In this document: in pieces, positions 1 to 5,345 of the stretch
Position numbering within the stretch: the stretch's first letter is position 1
Layout of the letters: the number at the start of each line of letters is the position of its first letter
Assembly: GCA_017550775.1 (NCBI GenBank)
Contig: JAFZOA010000384.1
Location: forward strand, 1 to 6,753
Length of the DNA stretch: 6,753 nt
Source: Ruminiclostridium sp.
GTDB taxonomy: Bacteria; Bacillota_A; Clostridia; Oscillospirales; Ruminococcaceae
Reading direction: 5' to 3'
Program-made: the position numbers and the translations under genes
Notes under the pieces: model-generated
What the model was told of the DNA's origin: nothing
Seen by the model: only the letters and a program-made list of their open reading frames with translations
The model's database searches: none

Positions 1-2551
1 CGAGGCGGCTTTTGAGACGAACAAAGCGGCGTATGAAGCCGGTCTTGAGGAATACAACGTCGGAGCCGCCGCGCTTGAAGCGGGAAAGCAGGAGCTTGAA
101 CAGCGCCGTGCCGGTCTTGAAGCAGCGAAGGCACAGGCTGCGTCCGCGCTCGGAGTCCCGGAGCTCACTCCGGAGATCATGCAGATGTACGCGGCGGCAA
201 GCCCCGATATCGCTCAGCTCTACGCGGGTCAGCAGCAGCTTGACGCGGCTGAGAGCGAGTTAGCCGTGAATGAAGCGCTGCTCGCGGCGACAAAGGCGCA
301 GCTCGATGAAGCGCAGGAGCAGCTCACAGAGGGTGAGGCAAAGCTTGTGGCGGGCAGGAAGACTCTCGAAGAGAGCAAGGCACAGCTCGACGAAGCTGAG
401 AAAACGCTTGCGAGCGGAAAAACGGAGATAGATAACGGCCGCGCGGAGATCGCGAAGGCGAAGGAGAAGACTGCGGACGGCAGAAAGCAGCTCGAAGACG
501 CTAAGGCGGAGCTCGCGGACGGCAGGAAGCAGCTTGAAGACGGGAAAGCGGAGCTCGCGGACGGCAGGAAGCAGCTTGAAGACGGAAAAGCGGAGCTCGC
601 GGACGGCTGGGAGCAGCTTGAAGACGCGAAGCGCAAGGTCGAGGACGGTAAGATCGAGCTTGCCGACGCGAAGCGCAAGGTCGCCGACGGGTGGCAGGAG
701 CTTAACGACGGCAAAGCGGAGATAGAGGACGGCAGGGCCGAGATAGCCGACGCGAAGATAAAGCTTGAAGACGGCAAAAAGGAGCTTGCCGACAAGAAAG
801 CCGAGGGCGCGGAGAAGAAAGCCGACGCAAAGGAGAAGCTTGCGGACGCGCGCGAGGATATAGACGGGCTTTCCGAGCCGAAATGGTATGTGTTCACCCG
901 CGACGGTAACGCGGGCTATACCGAGTACGGCGAGAATGCCGACAGAATAAACAACATCGCGGGAGTGTTCCCCGTGTTCTTCATAATCGTGGCGATGCTT
1001 GTGTGCCTTACCACCATGTCCCGCATGATCGAGGAACAGCGTGTCGTGATCGGCACCTTCAAAGCTCTCGGCTACGGCAACGGGAGCATAATGTCCCGGT
1101 ATATGATCTACGCGGTATCGGCGACCGTGCTGGGCTCGGTGTTCGGCTGCGGGGTGGGAATGTACCTGTTCCCGTACGTCATCATGTATGCGTACGGCAT
1201 GATGTACGACATTCCGGAAATGTCGATCACGATAGACTTTGAGACCGCGATCATCGCCAGCGTCGTGTTCACGGCGGCTATCGTGTTCGTGGTTTTCGCG
1301 ACGGCGCGTTCCTCGCTTGCGGAGCAGGCGGCGCAGCTCATGCGACCGAAAACGCCGAAGAACGGCAAGCGCATACTGCTCGAATACGTTACCCCGATCT
1401 GGAACCGTTTCGGGTTCAGCGGCAAGGTCACCGCGCGCAATCTGTTCCGCTATAAGCGCAAGATGCTCATGACAGTGATAGGCATTTCGGGCTGTACGGC
1501 GCTGCTGCTTACGGGACTTGCGCTGTTCGACTCGATAAACGACATCATAGCTAAGCAGTTTGACGACATTCAGGACTATCAGGGCATCTACGCCTATGAC
1601 CGTGAGGAGCACCCGGAGGCTGCGGACATAGCGGCTGCGATCATAACCGATAACGGCGGCGAGAGCATAAGGGTATTCCAGAAGTACCTGACGGTGAACG
1701 CGAACGGTAAGTCGGTGAACGCGTATATCGCGGTGCCCTCCGACCCGGCAAAGTTTCTGGAGTTCTTCGATCTGCGAAGCCGCACGACGGGGGAGAAGTA
1801 CGCCCTTACCGACGACTCGGTGTATATGGACGAAAAATCCACGCTGCTGCTCGGCGGCATCGGCGCGGGAGATACCATAGAGATAGAAAAGAGCGAGACC
1901 GAGAAGTACAGCGTCACGCTGACCGCGCCGTTTGAGAACTATCCGAACCACTACATCTACATGACAGAAGCGGGGTACGAGCGGATATTCGGCGAGAAGC
2001 CGGAGTACAACGTGCTTTACTTCCGCCACGGGCTCGGAAGCGGCGATGCGCAGGACGCACTCGGTGAGAAGCTGCTTCGGGTCGAGGGAAGCCTGAGTGT
2101 GGTGTTCAACTCCGAGACCATGGTAACGTTCACCACCATGCTCGATGCGCTGAGCGATGTTATTATAGTAATAATAGCATCGGCGGGTTGCCTTGCATTT
2201 ATCGTGCTGTATAATCTGACAAATATCAATATTACCGAACGTATAAGAGAGATAGCGACCCTTAAGGTGCTCGGGTTTTACGACGGAGAGGTGGACGGCT
2301 ACATTTTTCGCGAGAACATCTTCCTTTCGCTGCTCGGGACAGGCGCGGGGCTTATACTCGGTATATTCCTTGCCCGGTTCGTTATCACCACCGCAGAGGT
2401 GGATATAGTGATGTTCGGGCGGAACATCTATCCTATGAGCTTTATCCTTGCGGCGGCGGCTACGATGCTGTTCTCGATGCTGGTCACGCTTGCTATGCAC
2501 CGGCGGCTCAAAAAAGTCAACATGATAGAAGCTCTGAAGTCTGTCGAGTAG
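1..2551 (+). CDS. FtsX/MacB-like ABC transporter permease with long extracytoplasmic coiled coil (5' end missing)
   Basis: This is the C-terminal part of a large ABC-type permease. The frame is open from base 2 (first full codon), so the true start and the expected first membrane helix lie upstream; 849 residues are visible. From base 2 to about 870 there is a charged heptad-repeat coiled coil (Leu or Ile every seven residues, many Glu/Lys/Ala), broken near 150-230 by a Pro-containing stretch that may be the tip of a helical hairpin. Hydrophobic helices follow at about 959-1021, 1097-1168 and 1244-1303, then a basic cytoplasmic loop, a helix at 1463-1531, an extracytoplasmic domain (about 1532-2140), and helices at 2153-2218, 2312-2392 and 2432-2494. 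Both FtsX-type domains carry the usual cytoplasmic motif after the helix (EEQRVVIGTFKALGYG and ERIREIATLKVLGF), and the end, MIEALKSVE, is typical of the family. Such permeases work with a separate ATPase, not present here. The substrate is unknown; lipid or peptide export and control of cell-wall enzymes are both possible. Confidence 0.93.
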   Translation, partial: EAAFETNKAAYEAGLEEYNVGAAALEAGKQELEQRRAGLEAAKAQAASALGVPELTPEIMQMYAAASPDIAQLYAGQQQLDAAESELAVNEALLAATKAQLDEAQEQLTEGEAKLVAGRKTLEESKAQLDEAEKTLASGKTEIDNGRAEIAKAKEKTADGRKQLEDAKAELADGRKQLEDGKAELADGRKQLEDGKAELADGWEQLEDAKRKVEDGKIELADAKRKVADGWQELNDGKAEIEDGRAEIADAKIKLEDGKKELADKKAEGAEKKADAKEKLADAREDIDGLSEPKWYVFTRDGNAGYTEYGENADRINNIAGVFPVFFIIVAMLVCLTTMSRMIEEQRVVIGTFKALGYGNGSIMSRYMIYAVSATVLGSVFGCGVGMYLFPYVIMYAYGMMYDIPEMSITIDFETAIIASVVFTAAIVFVVFATARSSLAEQAAQLMRPKTPKNGKRILLEYVTPIWNRFGFSGKVTARNLFRYKRKMLMTVIGISGCTALLLTGLALFDSINDIIAKQFDDIQDYQGIYAYDREEHPEAADIAAAIITDNGGESIRVFQKYLTVNANGKSVNAYIAVPSDPAKFLEFFDLRSRTTGEKYALTDDSVYMDEKSTLLLGGIGAGDTIEIEKSETEKYSVTLTAPFENYPNHYIYMTEAGYERIFGEKPEYNVLYFRHGLGSGDAQDALGEKLLRVEGSLSVVFNSETMVTFTTMLDALSDVIIVIIASAGCLAFIVLYNLTNINITERIREIATLKVLGFYDGEVDGYIFRENIFLSLLGTGAGLILGIFLARFVITTAEVDIVMFGRNIYPMSFILAAAATMLFSMLVTLAMHRRLKKVNMIEALKSVE
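473..640 (+). repeat. Four tandem 42-base units encoding two heptads each of the coiled coil
   Basis: Four in-frame units of 42 bases begin at 473, 515, 557 and 599. Each encodes 14 residues of the pattern ADGRKQLEDGKAEL, that is, two heptads. Units 2 and 3 differ at one base (GGG versus GGA in the Gly codon). Units 1 and 4 are more diverged; unit 4 has GWEQ for GRKQ and ends in KRKV. Weaker heptad copies continue to about 840. The near-identity at DNA level suggests recent duplication or gene conversion rather than only protein-level constraint. Confidence 0.9.
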
Positions 2552-2663
2552 TGGGCAAGTGCTTTTATAAGCCGGTCTGACTGTATATTGAGCCAATTGT
2601 TAAAAAATGCACAATATATGCTGTCGGCAGCGGAGAAATTTGCAGGAAAATTTTTTGTTAAGG

Positions 2664-2690
2664 TGAAACTTTTTTACCGAAATCTCCTAC
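2664..2690 (+). promoter_or_regulatory. Candidate ECF-type promoter upstream of the sigma factor gene
   Basis: TGAAAC at 2664-2669 is followed directly by six T residues, closely matching the -35 element of Bacillus SigW-class ECF promoters (TGAAAC, one base, then TTT). Sixteen bases downstream of TGAAAC, CCTA at 2686-2689 is one mismatch from the CGTA-type ECF -10 element. Transcription would start near 2696 and give a leader of about 20-30 bases. This fits autoregulation by the downstream sigma factor, which is usual for ECF factors, but the match is by eye and the -10 is imperfect. Confidence 0.5.
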
Positions 2691-2707
2691 TACTTATATG
2701 TAGGGGG
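2683..2707 (+). repeat. Inverted repeat between the candidate -10 and the ribosome binding region
   Basis: CCTAC (2686-2690) pairs with GTAGG (2700-2704) across a nine-base AT-rich loop. The stem can extend outward through C2684-G2706 and two G-T wobbles. An alternative register pairs CTAC (2690-2693) with GTAG (2700-2703). If transcription starts upstream of 2683, the hairpin would mask the GGGGG at 2703-2707. If it starts at about 2696, the left arm is not transcribed and the element could only act as DNA, for example as an operator, or be coincidental. Confidence 0.4.
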
Positions 2708-2715
2708 TAAAAAGC

Positions 2716-2722
2716 GAGGTGA
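2716..2722 (+). promoter_or_regulatory. Ribosome binding site bearing on the sigma factor start
   Basis: GAGGTGA at 2716-2722 is a strong Shine-Dalgarno sequence, but it overlaps the GTG codon at 2719 that gives the longest reading frame. It is well spaced for the in-frame TTG at 2728, and too close for the TTG at 2725. The GTG at 2719 has its own weaker candidate, the AGGGGG at 2702-2707. The start could therefore be 2728, shortening the protein by three residues. Confidence 0.5.
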
Positions 2723-3270
2723 GCTTGTTGGGAAGCGATGCGCTTGATGCCTATTTCAATAAAGTCTACGGCGACACGTTCAAGGCGGTGTCCAGATTTG
2801 TTGTCAGCAAATGCGGCAGCGTCCAGGACTCCGAGGACATAGTCCAGAATATCTACACCCGCTTTTATCAGCGCATTGCCAAAAAGGGGTACGACGATAT
2901 CGAGAACGCCGAGGCTTTCGTTATCAATATCGCGAAGTTCGAATGCCGCAACTACTTCGGCCTCGTCAAGAAGCACAGCGTAAGCACAAGCTTCTCCGAG
3001 TACACCGAAGAGCAAATGGTCGAGATCGAGAAGGAAATGTCCAAGGAGCAGAAAAACCTTGAGGATGTCCTTTGCAACGAGATACTCGCCAAGCAGATAT
3101 TCGACGATATCGCGCGCGACGACCCCGTGGTCGGACGCATCTTCTACCTTCACTTCGTCTGCGATATGAAGCTCGATGAAGTCGCGAGAGAGCTCGACCT
3201 TACGCTCTCTTCCGTCAAGAACAAGCTCTACCGCACGATCGAAAGACAGAAGAAAAAGTTTGATATTTAG
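2719..3270 (+). CDS. ECF-like RNA polymerase sigma-70 family factor
   Basis: The product (183 residues from the GTG start) has the two-domain layout of an ECF sigma factor and should direct RNA polymerase to a small set of promoters. Region 2 covers about residues 12-80, with the core-binding and -10 recognition pattern SEDIVQNIYTRFYQRI followed by AEAFVINIAKFECRNYF. A charged linker of about 35 residues rich in Glu and Lys follows. Region 4 (about 120-180) ends in a helix-turn-helix, KLDEVARELDLTLSSVKNKLYRTIERQKKKF in two helices, for -35 recognition. There is no sigma-1.1 or region 3, and the length is normal for the class. The start is GTG 2719 or, judging by the ribosome binding site, TTG 2728; no in-frame ATG lies nearby. 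A membrane protein gene follows 37 bases later with no terminator between, so the two probably form one operon in which the second protein restrains this one. Its regulon is unknown. Confidence 0.9.
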   Translation: MSLLGSDALDAYFNKVYGDTFKAVSRFVVSKCGSVQDSEDIVQNIYTRFYQRIAKKGYDDIENAEAFVINIAKFECRNYFGLVKKHSVSTSFSEYTEEQMVEIEKEMSKEQKNLEDVLCNEILAKQIFDDIARDDPVVGRIFYLHFVCDMKLDEVARELDLTLSSVKNKLYRTIERQKKKFDI

Positions 3271-3290
3271 TCAAACCTTACTATATTATG

Positions 3291-3299
3291 AAAGGAGGA
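3291..3299 (+). promoter_or_regulatory. Strong ribosome binding site for the putative anti-sigma gene
   Basis: AAAGGAGGA at 3291-3299 is a near-perfect Shine-Dalgarno sequence eight bases before ATG 3308. It decides the start: the frame is open further upstream into the sigma gene (to an ATG at 3176), but that upstream start has no comparable site and would add 44 residues that are merely the sigma gene read in another frame. Confidence 0.9.
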
Positions 3300-3307
3300 T
3301 CAGCTTT

Positions 3308-5212
3308 ATGAATACCAATGACTTTTATAAAGAATTGTTTGAGAAGTACGCTCTTGATGAAGAGAAGATCAGACGAAACGCTATAAAAGCAGCCAGAACA
3401 CCCGCATGGCAGAGAGCGGTATCGGCACATTGGAAGTCGGCTGTGGGCGCCGCCGCTGCGGTTGCCGTAACCATCGGTGCAGTCGCGTACACGGTCGGAA
3501 ACAATACCGGCTATGTTTCAATTGATTCCTCCGAATCCCTTCCCTCCGCACTCCAGAGAATACACGACGCGGAGCTCAATTACATCAACGCTGCCGTTGA
3601 GGACGAAAGCAAGACCAATTTCTACGTTACATTCCTCGATAAAGTCTGTTACAGGGATATGGCGGTATTACTTTCTGCTGTTCCGGACTCAGACGACATC
3701 GATATAGAATGTCTTTATCTTGATGATTCTACCGTTATTCGCGGTAAGGAAGATATCGAAGCGTATGCCGAGGCAAACGCCGAAGCATCCACTATCGCGG
3801 CCGTGAAGCTTTATGCGCCGCTCAGATGTTACAGAGACTTAACAGATCTGTCTAAGGTTTATATCGCGGAACTCGCTTCCGATGAAATAAACGACGACAC
3901 GTTCTCTCCCATAGATTTCGACGATGAAGATCCGCTGTCCGATGCGTATGACTTCATCTCCACCACGGCTCTCCCCGAATCAACGACTACACCGTTCTCG
4001 TTCGAGACGACCACGGAGACCGAAAAGACCACGCTTTCCGCAACAGAAGCCGCGACCTCCGGCACAACTGTTGTTGTTACCGATGAGGATGCCGATACCA
4101 CAGAGCCTCCCGCCGAGACAACGACCGCTGTCGAAGAGACTGACGATCCCGAGTACATCGAGACCGAGGACGAGGAGCCTGTTGAGACAGAAAGCACACC
4201 CGAGACCGAAGAACCCGAAGTCACCACAGTTTCGGTAACAAGCGAAGAGACTTATACAACGACCTCGGAAACCGCGGCAGAGACCACAGTTTCTGTGACC
4301 GAGATCTCCAACGCACCCGAGATCGGACTTCTTACCCAGATATATCAGCTCAATGTCGAGAACGCGCTCGAAACGCTTCTTGTGGGCGAACACGCTATTG
4401 TGCTCACGCGCGGCGAAGTGTATGTATACAGCATCGGCGGTGTGATAGAGATACCTCCGAGCGTATATGAGATCTCGTCCCCGAAGATCGCACACAGCGA
4501 CAACAGCGCCGTTATCATAACCGGCTGCGGTGCAAGCGGACGCAGAAACACAGTAATGACTATCGACCTCATCTCCGGCGTAGTCGCGGTCAAGGACTGC
4601 GGTGAAAGCTTCGGTGAAGCCGAGATAGGCACCGTGCATTACAGCAGCTCAGATAACCGCTATATCCTCAAGGCTGTGTCCGATTCGACGACCTATCTGT
4701 ACGAGCTCACAATTAACGGCGATATACAGCTCAGACCGCTTATCGAGATGTCCGGTGCGGTATCTCCCGCAGGCTGCAAGAACGGCAAGCTCTGGTTCAC
4801 AGCAATGAACGGCGCTATGAAGTATACGCTGTACTCGTTCGACTGCAATAACGGTCAGCTCTTCTCCGAGGCGGACTTCGGAACAGTCTGCAAGGTACGC
4901 AGGAGCAAGACCTTTGAAAGCTTCTTCATAAACGCCTCCGATCCGGAGACAGATGAAGCGGTAACGTATGTATTCGATACGACCGCCGGTAAGCTCATAC
5001 CGCTTGAGATCAACTGCGACGCTTCTATCGCAGTAAGCGGCGGTGTTATCTACATCGGCACCGACGGAAAGAACTACACGGTATCTACCGACGGCACGCT
5101 CACCGAAACGAGCGCATCCGTGAATTACACCTATAAGCCATACAGCTCCTACTCCGTGATCTCAGCGGACGCGAAGAAGGTCGTTATAGCCGAAAATAAC
5201 GGTTGGAACTGA
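3308..5212 (+). CDS. Putative membrane-anchored anti-sigma factor / envelope sensor with Thr-rich stalk and beta-propeller-like domain
   Basis: This 634-residue protein is not a named family that I recognise. Residues 1-43 are a short basic segment (NTNDFYKELFEKYALDEEK, then several Arg/Lys), apparently cytoplasmic. Residues 44-64 are a single Ala/Val-rich membrane helix, with positive charges before it giving an N-in, C-out orientation. Residues 70-215 form a mixed alpha/beta domain with three Cys. Residues 218-333 are a Thr/Ser/Glu/Pro low-complexity stalk. Residues 335-634 show six or so repeats of beta strands with turns such as YSFDCNNGQL, YVFDTTAGKL and YELTINGDIQ, as in a beta-propeller. 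Its place 37 bases after an ECF sigma gene, with one membrane helix and a short cytoplasmic head, is the classic anti-sigma arrangement, so I infer that the head binds the sigma factor and the outer part senses a ligand or stress. No zinc-binding HxxxCxxC anti-sigma motif is present. A cell-surface protein merely controlled by the sigma factor is the alternative. Confidence 0.72.
   Translation: MNTNDFYKELFEKYALDEEKIRRNAIKAARTPAWQRAVSAHWKSAVGAAAAVAVTIGAVAYTVGNNTGYVSIDSSESLPSALQRIHDAELNYINAAVEDESKTNFYVTFLDKVCYRDMAVLLSAVPDSDDIDIECLYLDDSTVIRGKEDIEAYAEANAEASTIAAVKLYAPLRCYRDLTDLSKVYIAELASDEINDDTFSPIDFDDEDPLSDAYDFISTTALPESTTTPFSFETTTETEKTTLSATEAATSGTTVVVTDEDADTTEPPAETTTAVEETDDPEYIETEDEEPVETESTPETEEPEVTTVSVTSEETYTTTSETAAETTVSVTEISNAPEIGLLTQIYQLNVENALETLLVGEHAIVLTRGEVYVYSIGGVIEIPPSVYEISSPKIAHSDNSAVIITGCGASGRRNTVMTIDLISGVVAVKDCGESFGEAEIGTVHYSSSDNRYILKAVSDSTTYLYELTINGDIQLRPLIEMSGAVSPAGCKNGKLWFTAMNGAMKYTLYSFDCNNGQLFSEADFGTVCKVRRSKTFESFFINASDPETDEAVTYVFDTTAGKLIPLEINCDASIAVSGGVIYIGTDGKNYTVSTDGTLTETSASVNYTYKPYSSYSVISADAKKVVIAENNGWN
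3959..4306 (+). other. Low-complexity Thr/Ser/Glu/Pro-rich stalk region within the membrane protein
   Basis: Codons here encode about 115 residues dominated by Thr, Glu, Ser, Pro and Val, with short runs such as STTTP, ETTTETEKTT and TEPPAETTT. There are almost no aromatic residues and no Cys. The composition is that of an extended, possibly O-glycosylated spacer that would carry the C-terminal domain across the peptidoglycan. It separates the membrane-proximal domain from the propeller-like domain. Confidence 0.85.
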
Positions 5213-5245
5213 TCGCGCCGATCGATGTAATCACGCGAACAAATT

Positions 5246-5281
5246 GCCCGCCTGCGAAGCATCGCAGGCGGGCTTATCCAT
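5246..5281 (+). terminator. Likely rho-independent terminator of the sigma/anti-sigma operon
   Basis: A perfect 12-base-pair GC-rich stem, GCCCGCCTGCGA (5246-5257) with TCGCAGGCGGGC (5262-5273), closes a four-base loop AGCA. It starts 34 bases after the stop codon at 5212. The downstream T-run is poor (TT, then TTTT from 5281), so termination may be partial; the very stable stem and its position support the call. Confidence 0.65.
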
Positions 5282-5307
5282 TTTGTCATACAGTGCATTC
5301 CCGGCGC

Positions 5308-5336
5308 AAAACGCCCCGCACCACAGGTGCGGGGCG
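5308..5336 (-). terminator. Likely rho-independent terminator of the ABC-F gene
   Basis: On the minus strand an 11-base-pair stem, CGCCCCGCACC with GGTGCGGGGCG (5312-5336), closes a three-base loop and is followed by TTTT (5308-5311). It begins 10 bases beyond the TAA stop at 5346-5348. A further CCGG/CCGG pairing (5301-5304 with 5337-5340) could enlarge the structure. Confidence 0.75.
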
Positions 5337-5345
5337 CCGGCTGTA

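Noticed and set aside
473..640. The tandem repeats considered as a CRISPR array
   Set aside because: The units are contiguous with no spacers, are in frame with the permease, and encode heptads.
229..897. A 222-codon Ser/Ala/Phe-rich minus-strand frame
   Set aside because: It is the mirror of the repetitive coiled-coil codons; the low-complexity product and lack of a ribosome binding site mark it as a shadow.
260..2596. A stop-free 778-codon reading frame on the minus strand opposite the permease
   Set aside because: It lies entirely opposite a clear FtsX-type permease. Its translation is rich in Arg/His/Leu without recognisable domains, and its openness follows from the GC-rich codon use and heptad repeats of the sense gene.
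2588..2620. A possible vegetative promoter (TTGAGC and an AATATATG stretch)
   Set aside because: At 17-18 base spacing the -10 match is poor, and the good AT hexamers are too far from TTGAGC. Not convincing beside the ECF-type elements downstream.
3176..3307. An upstream extension of the membrane protein frame to an ATG at 3176
   Set aside because: It would overlap the sigma gene by 95 bases with a product that is only the sigma codons out of frame. The AAAGGAGGA site directly before ATG 3308 decides the start.
3288..3311. A seven-codon frame (ATG 3288 to TGA 3309) overlapping the start of the membrane protein gene
   Set aside because: Its own ATG has no ribosome binding site, and the AAAGGAGGA serving the real gene lies inside it. 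Probably chance.
3859..4227. A Ser/Val-rich minus-strand frame opposite the Thr-rich stalk
   Set aside because: Thr and Glu codons read in reverse give Ser and Val without stops, so this is a compositional artefact.
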